From Calendula officinalis (lineage: Eukaryota; Streptophyta; Magnoliopsida; Asterales; Asteraceae), in the NCBI GenBank assembly GCA_963853835.1, contig OY970834.1, positions 35,867,257-35,931,256 of the forward strand: DNA of 64,000 bases, read 5' to 3'. A program made the translations under genes and the position numbers. The notes below the pieces were generated by a model. That model was given only the letters and a program-made list of their open reading frames with translations. It was not told where the DNA came from and did no database searches. Each line of letters starts with the position of its first letter. Position 1 is the first letter of the stretch. Positions 1-11,505 of the stretch are shown piece by piece.

Positions 1-852
1 ATCTACTACTCAATACGAATGTTTTAATTCAAGGGTTTTTAGTTGATCTGTTACGATTGCCGGGTCAAGGGTCAACTGGAGCAACCCGGAGGTCAACACG
101 GGCTACTGACATGGTCGTGCTAACAACAACCCATCACTAACACAACACTAACCCATTTTTTTCACATCATCATTTTTAATTAAAAAAATCCACTACATTT
201 AATTTATTAAAATGATATATTTAAGAAAATGATATATTTTTTAAAAGCATAAAAAGTTAAAATTAAAATATATGTATATATTCCCTCCGTCCCTAAATAA
301 AGTTCCCATTTCTCTTGGGCACAATATTTAAGGAGAAAGTTAGGGGAAGGTTATTGGTAATAAATTTGATTAAAATATAAAGTTGATTTGGAGAGAGAAA
401 GATTATTAGTGGATAGTTAGTAGTGAGGTCCATGGTAATTATATTATTTTATTAAGTGGACCCCATCAACTTGTGAAATGAGAACTTTATTTAGGGACAA
501 TAATTCAAGGTGAAATGAGAACTTTATTTAGAGACGGAGGGAGTATTTTTTATTAAAAATTAAAAAATTAATTTATTAAAATTTAAAACAAAAGTTAAAA
601 AGTTATAACAAAAACTTAATTTAAGAGAATGGTATATTTATTATTATATATATAAAAATTAAAATAAATACCCAAACCCCCCACCCACCTCTGCCTTCTT
701 CACCCACATGGCCCACCAAGTTTACAGACGCCATGGAATCCCCGTCCCCTACACGACCTGAATTAGTGATTTTGCTCACCGACGTGGCCGTGCCAACGGC
801 GTCGGTGGGTGACGCGCTCAAAATTGTGCCGACGGGAATCTTTAACGTACCG
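1..852. repeat. Degenerate Harbinger-family repeat, interrupted by a Stowaway MITE
   Basis: No gene is seen. The segment around 100-180 (cccatcactaac..., then acatcatcatttttaatt) and the GC-rich segment 730-850 (gtgccaacggcgtcgg) resemble the head and tail of the Harbinger-like MITEs at 856-1480 and 28981-30029. It is probably an older copy of that family, split by the Stowaway element at 281-543. Its own termini were not found. Short open frames over 621-921 lie inside this repeat and are not taken as genes. Confidence 0.45.
281..543. mobile_element. Stowaway-type MITE, copy 1
   Basis: The left end (ccctccgtccctaaataaag) is mirrored by the right end (ctttatttagagacggaggg), with TA at both borders. 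It is non-coding and 263 bp long. TA target duplication and these termini fit Tc1/mariner-derived Stowaway MITEs. Four more copies are in this window (31827, 34187, 50417, 51098). Confidence 0.8.
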
Positions 853-855
853 TTA

Positions 856-1480
856 GGCCTCTCCCAACCCTTACCCATCACTAAACCCATCACTAGCGCC
901 ACGTCATCGCATCCTTACTGACTCGCTACTGACACGTTCGTGCCAACCCTACACATCACTAACCCATCACTAAACCCATCATTTCCACATCATCATTTTT
1001 AATTAAATTAAATAATTATAAAATAAATAAATTATATTAATTTAAACATACATTATTTAAATAAAAAAATGATATTAAACTAAAAAAATTACATTTATTA
1101 AAATTAAAAAAAAAACATATTTTTTTCTGAAAAAAAGTATTATATTTTTATTCTTAAAACAAATATATAATTTATTTTAAAATTGAAAAAAAAAATTATA
1201 AAAAAACAGAGAAAATAAGCAATTTTTTATTAAAAAAATGAAAAATGTACAAGATTTTAAGCATGATGTACAACCCAACCCCTTCCCCTACCCCTCTCTC
1301 TTTCCCCTCCCCCTCTCTCTCTCTCCCCCTCTCTCTCTACGACGGCATTCTCTCACCCGTCTTCATCCAGACGTAACTCCGGCGACGCCACCCACGACGC
1401 GGCCGTGCCAACAGCGTCGTGGGGCGACGGCAAAAAAAAGGGCCTCGACGGGTGCCGCTGACGGACGGTTGGCACAGGTC
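856..1480. mobile_element. PIF/Harbinger-like MITE, copy 1 (625 bp)
   Basis: The left end GGCCTCTCCCAACC is an imperfect inverted copy of the right end GGTTGGCACAGGTC (11 of 14 positions). TTA flanks both ends (853-855 and 1481-1483), as expected for PIF/Harbinger. The interior is AT-rich and then GC-rich, with CT microsatellite near 1300-1340. A second copy with the same ends and TTA duplication is at 28981-30029. No transposase is seen. Confidence 0.7.
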
Positions 1481-1483
1481 TTA

Positions 1484-2160
1484 GCAGGGGTCTTATAATG
1501 TTGTTACTTTGAATGTCGAATATAATTACTGCCATCTCATACGATATGTTAACTTTCAAAGTAAAATATCAAAACAATATTTTGCTACCGGACAATATTT
1601 GCTCGGCACAAAATATGATTATAGGGTACATGTCGCCGCATTGCGCGGGTACCTGCTAGTATCTCTTTAATATATGTGTCACACCATTTACCTCTCATAT
1701 GTTGATGTGAGGGTTGATTAGTGTGACCTCCAGAAATTCAGATGAGAAGAGTTTTTTGAATGCGGACAATTACAAAAATTTGTTCCCCGTATGTTTGACT
1801 GATAATTTAATAAATTTGTATAGAATTTAAATTTTGTAGAATAAAATTTATAAATTATAAGTGAATCAATGTTCTCGTTCTTTTTTCTCACCGTTATTAT
1901 CCTATCATAATTTCAATAAATGGGAAGATATCAAATAAAAAGGAATTTTCATTTTGGAATAAAAAACGTAGAAAGCATTCGATTCGTCAAATGAAATTTG
2001 ATTAAAGATCTAAACAAGGTTCTAAAAGGTACTTTATGACGCCGCCAATGTGCAAGGCACAACGCCACGTTATGAAATAGACTATGACGGTCAAAATAAA
2101 AATTTGTGGCAGTTAGCAACAAGTTGTCTTTGATACTTCAGATTGAATCTATATCTATAT
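1484..2160. other. Intergenic; contains a Helitron-like 3' end near 1633-1659
   Basis: No coding region is seen. Near 1633-1650 a short GC hairpin (CCGC / GCGG stem) is followed by tacctg and CTAG at 1656-1659, then T. Hairpin plus CTRR plus T is the usual Helitron 3' terminus, here on the plus strand. The 5' TC end was not located. Confidence 0.4.
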
Positions 2161-2655
2161 ATATATATAAAAATTGGGTTTCAATTTTGAAGTTGTAATT
2201 AATATCATGCATTTAATATTAATAATTAATAATAATATTATATAAACTCAATTTTAAAAATAAACTCAATAAATTGTAAGACCAAGAGTTTTGAAATAAA
2301 TATAAATAATTACAATAATAAAAAGTTCAATAAATAAGAGACTTTTCAAATTACATGAATCTTACACATTAGCATCTATAAATACTCATTCTCATATTGC
2401 AAAAATTTAAATACTCTAAAGGTGTAACCAAAAGAAATACCTAACATGTGGAGTCAACAACAAAGGTCTATGGGGTTTTTTTATTTGTCGTCGCTATTAA
2501 TTGGTAATCAAAAATAATGTTTATTATTTGTATTTTTTGAAGAAAAAAATCATAGAGATGAACTCTTTATGATTTTGTTTTAGAGAGGGTATGTTAGTTG
2601 TTTTCGTTTAAAATTACACAAACTCTTTTGTATATATGTATATTATTATTATTCG
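2160..2655. repeat. Dispersed AT-rich repeat
   Basis: Two blocks recur further on. 2163-2285 (gaagttgtaattaatatc region) matches about 9897-10012. 2271-2440 (taagaccaagagttttg, then ataagagacttttcaa) matches about 9296-9480. The copies flank the LINE on both sides, so the LINE sits inside a larger AT-rich repeat of unknown class. Confidence 0.6.
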
Positions 2656-3425
2656 TTGTTTATGTACATTTTGTATAAAAATTATATTATATAATGATCT
2701 AATAGTTATCATTGTAATATATGAGATTGTGTATGATATTATCACAATTATTATAAGATGGATATCTTATCATGTTAATGGTCACAAATTGTTGTTCATT
2801 TGATGGTTGTTAAATTTATGCTCACTTCTGTTATACATATACATTTTGTATATGTATAAAATATCTTATCATGTTAATGGTCACAAATTGTTGTTCATTT
2901 GATGGTTGTTAGATTTATGCTTACTTCTTTTGTATATGTAAAAAATATATAAATTGAGTTCCATTTTGATGTTAATTGGTTGTTTATGTACATTTTGTAT
3001 ACAAAATTATATTATATTATGATCTAATATTATAGTATATGAGATTATGTATGATATTATCACAATTATTTAAGATGGATATCTTATCATGTTAATGGTC
3101 ACAAATTGTTGTTCATGTGATGGTTGTTAGATTTATGCTTACTTCTTTTGTATATGTATAAAATATAAAAATTAAGTTCCATTTTGATGTTATATTGGTT
3201 GTTTATTTACATTTTGTATAAAAAATTATATTATATAATGATCTAATAGTTATCATTATACTATGAGATTGTGTATGATATTATCGCAATTATTTAAGAT
3301 GGATATCTTATCATGTTAATGGTCATAAATTGTTGTTCATTTGATGGTTGTTAAATTTATGCTTACTTCTTTTGTATATATGTATAAAATATAAAAATTG
3401 ATCGAGTTCCATTTTGATGTTATAT
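2655..3425. repeat. Tandem repeat array, about 219-bp unit, three copies plus an internal duplication
   Basis: Units start near 2661, 2985 and 3204 at a phrase like tatgtacattttgtat. Each contains ggatatcttatcatgttaat, ggtcacaaattgttgttcat and ttatgcttacttcttttg. The first unit is longer because a block of about 100 bp (2766-2855) is repeated directly at 2862-2945. Copies differ by small indels and substitutions. No reading frame is conserved. Confidence 0.8.
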
Positions 3426-3648
3426 TTATTATTATAATAAATAAATCATGTTAATAAAGATTAAGAAACTTATATTTATAAAATCAAGAGTTTTAACATA
3501 AATTATAATAATATCATCATCAATAAAAAAAAGAAATCAATAAAAAAGAAGGCGATTGCTTACGTCACTAGGGTTTGGCCACCGTTTTTCAGATTCTGAC
3601 CGTCGAATCTTCCCGTCCGGCGGGGAGGGGGGAGGGTTGGAGTTCGTA

Positions 3649-5547
3649 ATGTCAAAGGGGTCCAGGCAGTGGACCAATTCGATGCAGAATGGGATACACA
3701 GTTCCGTATTTCGACGTGAAGAGTTAGAGTTGAAAAGGATTGCAAAATCCTTTTACGTAACAAACTTTCCTGCAGATTGGGGAACGACAGAATTATGGAA
3801 GGCGATGCAGACTTTCGGTATGGTTGTAGATGCATTCATTCCAAAAAAGTTATCGAAGATTGGGAGAAGGTTTGCTTTTGTGCGCTTCATTAGAGTCGGT
3901 AATGTGGAAACCTTATTGAATCGGTTAAATGCTACTTGGTACGGTTCGTACCACTTGTTTGCTTCGGTTTCCAGATTTGATCGGAAACCTAATCAACAAA
4001 CGGGGACATGAGGAATTAATAGGGCGAGGGATACGGATCAATTTGATTCGAACGTTCATGATTCTCAAAAGGGCCAAAATAAGGTTAAGTATTCGGAATT
4101 ATTCAAACCAGGACCGAATAAAGTAAAACCTTCTGGTCTTCAATCGCAGCAGGTTGGTGTGGGTTCCAGCAACTTGATGAGGAAGCAGGTAATTAATATT
4201 GAAAAATCTGATTTCATGTCATTTAATAATGAAAGCACAGTGTTGGTTGGGAAAGTTAGGGATCTTTCATTAATCGAAAACATCAAGTTAGTTTGTGTTA
4301 AGGATGCGAATCTGGATCTATCAACGGAGCAATCCTAAAAAAAAGGCTGGGCAGGGACTAAGAACCTTACGAGAGCACGCCTTCTTTATATATCTCGTTG
4401 GAGAAAGATCATCAAACAATGTCATAAAGAAGAAGATATGCTTGGCCTTTTCTGCTACCATTGCTTGGATTTCGTAGTCGATCTTGACCGCGCTACACAC
4501 AGACAAAATGAGGATGTTTGACACCTCGATTGTCCCGAAGCCCTCTCATGCGAATTAAAGGGTTCGTGGATGTGGATGTTGATGTTCATTATGTTGGTGG
4601 TTCGTGGTTATGGTTAGAATTTGAAGATGAATTGACGTGTATAAAGTTCAAGGAGCATACGGATATGAAATATTACTTTTGTCAGTTAAGGCATTTGGAC
4701 GACAGCTTTGTAGTTGATGACAAAGTAACTTGGGTTCGGATTGACGGTCTTCCTTTATTGGCGGGCACCGTTAAAGCCATAAAGAAGATTGTCATGCAAT
4801 GGGGAGAGGTTAAGTTCGTGGATGAGGAGACGGGTGAAGGTAGTTCCACAGGTAAGGTTTGTATTAAAACCAAGTTAGGTGGTAGAATTAACGAGGAGTT
4901 GGACGTGGTGATCGGTGAAAAAAGATACACGGTGTGGGTATATGAGTTAGCTCTATGGCGACCTTCGTTCAGGATTGCGGATATTGAAAGTCGGGATGAT
5001 GACGATGAGGCGTCATTATCGCAAGGGGAGGAGGAAAATGATGATAATGGGGAGAGTGATGGGGAAATACCACCTGCGGTTGATGAAACAGTGAAACCAG
5101 TGGAAGTCGGTAATGAAGCAGTAGGGTCTACGGGTCCAGATCAACAAGTGGAACAACCGGTATTAGAGGCTGCGGCACAGTCACGAGATGGGGGAGTGAA
5201 CGAGCGGAATTCAGAATCGGGTACTGGTAAGCAAAACTCGAGTAAAAAAGGTGGTGAAAGGAGGGGTAACGGGGCAGCATCTTTTTTGTCTAGGCCAACA
5301 GGATTTGATAAAAAAATATGGTAACGGTGAGAAAGGTGTTTCGGGGATGAAAGACAGGACTGGATCCAATGCGGAGCAGTCTTGTGAATCCACCGGGTTT
5401 ATGAAAAAGAAAGAAAAAACTGTGTCCTTGATTGAAGACTTGAATAGGTTTATTGATATTGGTCAGGCGATTGGTTTAGATATGGATGGGTGTCAAACGT
5501 CTCTTGAACACATGATAAATAGTATGGGAGGTGGAAAAGGTAATTAA
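3649..5547 (+). pseudogene. LINE ORF1 (RRM-like and DUF4283-like nucleic-acid-binding protein), broken
   Basis: The open frame begins at 3556 without ATG; the first in-frame ATG is at 3649. Residues after KSFYVTNFPADWGTTELW resemble an RNA-recognition motif (later RFAFVRF). TGA at 4009-4011 interrupts the frame, but it reads on sensibly to TAA near 4338. About 4339-4540 does not look like ORF1. The protein resumes in another frame near 4545 (VHYVGGSWLWLEF, then KVTWVRIDGLPLLAG, typical of the DUF4283 region). An acidic low-complexity tail and a second frame change near 5310 follow. The last segment ends with TAA at 5545-5547, overlapping the ORF2 start. ORF1 proteins of plant L1 elements bind the element RNA. 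This copy cannot make an intact one. Confidence 0.75.
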
Positions 5548-8500
5548 TGAATATTATGTCCATTAATGCGTGCGGTATAGGCGATGGGATTAAAAGGAAA
5601 CGAATTGGTGTCATTGGTAATAAATATAAAATATCTTTTCTTGGGGTTCAAGAAACTAGAGTTTCTAAGGTTGATTGGTTTATGATTAAGTAGTTGTGGG
5701 GAAACATGTCGTTTGGTTTCGCGTTAAGTAGTGCAGTAGGTTCTTCGGGTGGTTTAATTTCGATATGGGACCCGGCTTTGTTTTCAAGTTCTCACATTGT
5801 CAGTTTGCAGAATGTACTTTTTATGCATGGGGAATGGAAGAATAATAATCTCAAATGTATTATGGGTAATGTGTATGCGCCTCAAAGTGTTGTAGATAAA
5901 AGAAGATTGTGGGAAACCATTGTGAATTACATGCGTGATAATGAAGGTAATTATATACTTTTTGGTGATTTTAATGCGGTTAGGGAAGAAGGGGAAAGGT
6001 GGGGGTGCATGGTTAATGATAGGGAAGTTGCTGATTTCAACGGTTTTATTGACTCTGCTAGTATTGTTGAAGTTCCTATGGGGGGTTCCGCGTTTACTAG
6101 AATTAGTTCGGATGGTAAAAAAATGAGTAAGCTTGACCGGTTTTTTACAACTGAAGGAGTATATGAGGTTTGTGCAGATATATCTGCTAATGTTATGTCG
6201 GATATTATTTCTGATCACAGACCGATTGTGTTGGCCCAGCAAATGGTTGATTATGGGCCACGTGTTTTTCAGTTTTTCAATTCCTGGATGGATGATGTGT
6301 CGTTTGAAGAGATGGTTAAGAACTCTTGGACGACCGAGGTTGAGAGTATGGGTAGTTGTCAGTTCATAAAACCCAAAGACAAATTAAAACTGCTTAAAGA
6401 GAATTGTAGAAGATGGTGGCGGAAAAAGAGCGTTGAACAATCAGAAGATCGGTCTAAGTTGACAGACCAAATTAATCGGATCGAGAAAAAAATGGATGAT
6501 TTGTCTGTTACTGAAGAGGAGTTGGCGGACAGACAGACAGCGAAGCGGTCGTTGTACAAACTTGAGGAGAAAGAGTGGAAAGATTTGTCTCAAAAAGCTA
6601 AAGTGAAGTGGTGCATAGAAGGTGATGAAAACACGAAGTTTTTTCATGGGATCATCAATAGCAAAAGAAGGCATTCCATGATTCGTGGTGTTAAACAGGA
6701 TGGTGCTTGGATTACGTCGCCTCACGATGTTAAAGACATCTTTTTTAATTATTATGCAAGTAAATTTAAGTCTGTGCAGGTTATTAAAGTTGCGAGGCGG
6801 AGTGACAAGTTCAAAAGCTTGTCACAAGATCATGTGACTTTGCTCTCGGGTTCGGTGACTATGGAGGAGGTGAAAGCGGCGGTGTGGAGTTGCGGAAATG
6901 ATAAAGCCCCGGGCCCTGACGGTTTCACATTTGCTTTTATCAAGAGATTTTGGGATCTTTTAAAATCTGATATTTTTAACTTTGTTGTTGAGTTTTTTGT
7001 TACAGGTTTTATTCCGACGGGGTGTAATGCTTCGTTTATCACTTTAATTCCCAAAGTGATAAATCCTCTCGCGGTGAACGATTACCGGCCGATTAGTCTC
7101 ATTGGTTTCCAGACTAAAATTATTACTAAATTGTTGGCTCTCAGGTTAGCTTTGGTGGTGGACTCGGTGGTGAGTTGTGAGCAATCGGCGTTTATCAAAC
7201 GGCGACAAATTTTGGATGGTCCTATGATGGTGAATGAAATTATTGAATGGTATAAAAAAAAGAAAAAAAGTGCTATGGTTTTAAAAATTGATTTCGAAAA
7301 GGCGTACGATTCTATTAGTTGGGATTTTTTAGATCGGGTGATGGAGTTTATGCGGTTCCCGGATGTGTGGAGGAAATGGATAGGTGCTATCCTTAAATCT
7401 TCTAGAGGTTCGGTTATTTTAAATGGGAACGCTTCCAAGGAATTCAAGATTGAAAGAGGTTTAAGACAAGGTGATCCTCTTTCACCTTTTCTTTTTATTA
7501 TTGCCATGGAAGGTCTTCATGTGGCTATGGAAGATGCCACATCTCAACATATATTCAAAGGAGTCAAGATTAATGATTCGGTTTCTGTTTCACACTTTCT
7601 TTATGCCGATGATGCTATCTTTTTGGGCGAATGGTCGGCTAATAATATGCAAAAGTTGATTATTATCTTACATTTTTTTCATATGGCTTCGGGTCTGAAA
7701 TTAAACTTGCATAAATCGAATCTTTATGGCATTGGTATCTCGGAGTCAGAAGTTAATCATATGGCGGTCATGCTAGGGGTGTGTCCTGGTAAGTTACCGT
7801 TTATTTATCTTGGGCTCCCGGTGGGGTCTCGTATGTCAAGAAGTAAGAATTGGGATAGCTTGGTTGAGAAATTTAAAAATAAATTGTCGAGTTGGAAAGT
7901 AAGTACGTTATCGATTGGTGGTAGGTCGTTGCTTTTAAAATCGGTGATGGGTGGGTTGGGCATTTATTATATGTCTATGTTTGTTATGCCTAAAATAGTT
8001 GCGAGTAAGTTGGAGAAGTTGAGGGCTTCGTTTTTTTGGGGCGGTACCGAGGAGAAACGGAAAATTCATTGGGTAAATTGGGAGATGGTGTTGACCTCTA
8101 TTCAGAATGGAGGGCTTGGGATAGGGAGTTTAGCAGCGTTTAATATTGCTCTTGTATTGAAATGGGTGTGGAGGTTTGTGAATGACGGAAATATGTTGTG
8201 GTCGAGGCTTATTAGATCGATTTATGGGGAAAATGGTGGACTTGAGTTAGTGAATTGTAACCGTCTTGGGCCGTCGCCATGGGGCCAGATGTTGAAGATG
8301 ATGAGTAAGTTCAAAGAAAGCGGTATGAATTTGCTATCTCGCTTGAAAATAGTAGTTGGTGACGGGAGATCTACTAGGTTTTGGTTGGATCGGTGGATAG
8401 GTATGACTACGTTAGGGTCGTTGTTCCCAAGATTATGTTTGATCGATAATAATAAACATTGTTTTGTGGCCGACCGCATACAAAATAATAACATAGTCTG

Positions 8501-9188
8501 GGATTGGAGGCGACATATGCGGGGTGGGAGAGAAGAACAACAAGTTCACGAGTTGGGCCGGAAATTAGAAGCGGTTGTTTTGTCGAGTGGTCCGGATAAG
8601 TGGAAGTGGGAGTTAGGAAATACGGAAGAATTTGAGGTGAAAAGCACGAGGCAATGGCTTGAGAATTTATTGTTACCCACTTCTTTGGTTCAAACTAGAT
8701 GGTGTTCGTTGGTTCCCCGGAAAGTTAATATTCTATATTGGAAGATAAGTCTTAATCGGATTCCTACAAAGGTTAATTTATTGATGAAGGTTATCCATTT
8801 TGATGATATGAAATGTGTTATGTGTGGGGATGGAATTGATGACACGGATCATCTTTTTTGGCAATGCGATGTTTCTAAGGCGGTATGGCGGGCGATTGGT
8901 AATTGGCTTCAAGTTATTGACACTAATGTTGATGATTTAGAAGAGTTTTTTTACTCCTTGGATTCGAGCTCTATTAGTACAAAAGCAAAGGTGGTAGTAG
9001 AGGCGGTGGCTTTAACGGTGGTGTGGATGCTTTGGCGTCATAGGAATGCGATCACTTTTAATAATGGTGATTCTCGGCGAAGTTTTCTTGTTGATTCTAT
9101 AAAAGAAGTTTCGTATCTTTGGATTTGTAGTCGTAATGCTAAGTATAGAGTTAGTTGGCCGGAATGGCTTATTCTCCCTTGTAATTAA
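5547..9188 (+). pseudogene. LINE ORF2: AP-like endonuclease, reverse transcriptase, zf-RVT; one nonsense codon
   Basis: ATG at 5547 opens MNIMSINACGIG and FLGVQETR, the start of the endonuclease/exonuclease/phosphatase fold. TAG at 5691-5693 then interrupts it. In the same frame reading continues to TAA at 9186-9188, about 1213 codons in all. The endonuclease continues with GDFNAVR, KLDRFF and SDHRPI. RT motifs follow in order: KAPGPDGF, LITLIPKV, DYRPISLIG, KIDFEKAYDSISWDFL, RGLRQGDPLSPFLF, the catalytic FLYADD, and YLGLPVG. The C-terminus has the zf-RVT pattern (CVMCGDGIDDTDHLFWQC) and WMLWRHRNAITF. Apart from the nonsense codon the frame is intact, so inactivation looks recent for ORF2. 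Confidence 0.9.
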
Positions 9189-9264
9189 TATTTTTGTTTT
9201 TGTGTTCGTCTAGCTTTTAGCTAGTTTTTTAATGAAAGCCGTTTCCAAAAAAAATTATAATAAT

Positions 9265-10388
9265 GAACTTATTTTAATAACAATTTGAGAAACTCATTAA
9301 ATTGTAAGACCAATAGTTTTGTCATATATATAAATAATTATAATAATAATAATAAGTTCAATAAAATAAGAGACTTTTCAAGTTTGTATGAATCTCACAC
9401 ATTAAGATCTATAAATACTTATTTTCATGTTGCAAAACGTTAACACTCTAAATGTCCATCTAAAAGAGACATCTAACAAATGCAGTAAACAACAATGACA
9501 TTTAACAATTTTGTTCTTTCTCTTCGCTATTAATTTCTTTAATTGATCTGTATAACTTATTGATATCTTAACATCTATATCTATATCTACATCTATATAT
9601 ATAGATTATGAAAAAATTGAGTTTCATGTTTTATGTTGTATTGAATTTTATGTTAAAAAATTAAGTTTTTGTTATAAATGATGCTCATGAATAAATGTAA
9701 TAGATTATACAAAGTGTTTAACATAAATAATAATAGTAAATTCAATTAAATAATAGTTTTTTCATTTAACTAGACGTTACGTATTAATTAAATAATAGTC
9801 TATTCATATAACTAGAAGTTACATATTATAAGCACACTATCTGATGCAAATAATGTTGAGTTTTCAAATGATATTATCTTTTACCCGAACATCCATTTAT
9901 ATAAACTGAGTTCCAACTTTGAAGTTGTAATTAATACCATGTATTTAATATTAATAATAATATTATATAAATCCATTTATAAAAATAATAAATTAAGTAA
10001 TTGTAAGATCCCGGTCGGTTCTGCGATTCGGGTCGGTTCTCGGTCCAATTTGCACATGCCTACTTACACATACGAAATCTATTTCAAGCTAAAGAAATAA
10101 TTGCAATTAACATACACAATCCATATGACTCAATAAAGAACAACGAACCCTGAACATCAATAAACATAAGGAAATGCACATGTAACCGATCACGCTTTTC
10201 GTACTTTCCAGGTCATACCAGTAAATTGTACAGGATATGCACTCAAAACAACTCATTATTGTGAACGAAGTCCGTGCATCGCACGGGCCATGCTGTCTCG
10301 TATAATAAAAAAACAAGTTTCAAATATGATGTTGCATTAATTGCATGCCTTAAACTCTAATACAAACCATGCGTTTATATACCATTAA
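9265..10388. repeat. Dispersed AT-rich repeat and a palindromic CCGTGC-ATC-GCACGG block
   Basis: No gene is seen. 9284-9480 and 9897-10012 repeat sequence found at 2160-2440 on the other side of the LINE. Around 10258-10300 the phrase gtccgtgcatcgcacgggcc forms a 6-bp stem with a 3-nt loop. The same phrase with its flanks recurs at about 27078-27125. This resembles a Helitron terminal hairpin, but no CTRR end was found next to it. Confidence 0.5.
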
Positions 10389-10567
10389 GAGTAATGGTAT
10401 TTAGGCCTACCATTTAGACCTACTCAAAGGCCTACTCATTAGATGAAGACATGTGTCAAAATCAAGGAATAGTATTAGGAGAGAGAATTAGTGGAATACA
10501 CATGTCATCCTATCAAGTGAGTAGGCCTATGAGTAGGTCTAAATGGTAGGACTAAATATCATTTGTC
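10389..10567. mobile_element. MULE-type MITE, 179 bp
   Basis: Long terminal inverted repeats of about 47 bp: left GAGTAATGGTATTTAG, right end (reverse complement) GACAAATGATATTTAG, followed by CCTACCATTTAGACCTACTC in both arms. A 9-bp direct repeat TACCATTAA flanks it (10380-10388 and 10568-10576). Long TIRs and a 9-bp duplication are the Mutator-like signature. Confidence 0.8.
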
Positions 10568-10576
10568 TACCATTAA

Positions 10577-10794
10577 TTGCAATACGTTTCAACTATCTAA
10601 TATCAATTTAAAACTTTCCGTAGTAATCATTGTAATACGTTTCATAGTAATCAATTGCCATTCATCTAATACGTCTCATAGTAATCATCGCAATCAATTT
10701 AAAACCGTTTCAAAACTTTTGAAACATTATTGCTATGTATATATATTAAACCAAGGTTTGTCAAGTCCACAAATTTTCAGAAACATTACTACTC
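10577..10794. other. Intergenic, no feature seen
   Basis: AT-rich sequence with imprecise repeats of gtaatca / acgtttca phrases. No gene or element end is recognised. Confidence 0.4.
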
Positions 10795-10799
10795 TCTTT

Positions 10800-11505
10800 T
10801 GTTAATGATTTACGGTTTAATCAAGTAAAACGCAGCGGAAAATAATATAAATCACTAATAACGGATCTACATATTGACAATATAATTAAGCAATAAAATC
10901 AAAGAGTTAGGATGAAAATCATACCCTTGAAGCCTTTGATTACACCAATGAATGAGGATGAAGAACTCCAAGAATTCAAGGTAGAATTCCTCTAATGGTA
11001 CCCACACTACACCATATCAAGAACACAAATTGGATGCTACTCTCTTGAACAAGAATCAAAACCCCAAGACGTACGCACGTGCAAACAAAATTGGGAAAAG
11101 GAATCTTTGGTTTTTCACTGTTGTGCGTACGAGAGAATTCCAAAAAAAACAAAACAAAGAAACTTCCTTTTGTTTTTGTGTGTAGCGGCCGTATTAGGTT
11201 AGGGAGAGATTAGGGTTTTTTTTTCTTACTCCCTACTCTAAGAATATATCCATAATTACAAGTTATGAGATATGACACTTGGTTCCTTATACTTTTGATT
11301 CTTTAGATTACTCACTAATATGTTTTAACTTAACAATTAATTAAAACATAACTAGCCAAGTAATCTTAGTTTATATAAATAATGTAATTACCCTAATTAT
11401 ATTATATATATTAAATGGTGTTTGGTGTATAAGTGTGTGACCATTTAGGCTCACATACGTCTAGTCATATAACTATATGTCATGAATTTGAAGTATATTC
11501 CAACA
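10800..11505 (-). repeat. Copia 3' LTR
   Basis: On the minus strand it runs TGTTGGAATA ... TTAACA, the TG...CA pattern. It matches 22602-23306 closely, with scattered substitutions and single-base indels (for example gtagcggccgt against gtagcgccgt). Confidence 0.92.

Larger units (their letters stand above)
3513..9251 (+). mobile_element. L1-type LINE, nearly full length, inactive
   Basis: A non-LTR retrotransposon with an ORF1-like region (3649-5547), an endonuclease plus reverse transcriptase ORF2 (5547-9188), a short 3' UTR and an A-run tail near 9247-9254. A 13-bp direct repeat (aaattataataat) at 3500-3512 and 9252-9264 is the likely target-site duplication, though it is simple AT-rich sequence. 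Dispersed AT-rich repeat lies on both sides. It is dead: both ORFs carry stops or shifts, and ORF1 carries a foreign insert. Confidence 0.85.

Noticed and set aside
621..921. Overlapping short open frames on both strands
   Set aside because: They lie in a GC-rich part of a Harbinger-family repeat with no conserved domain.
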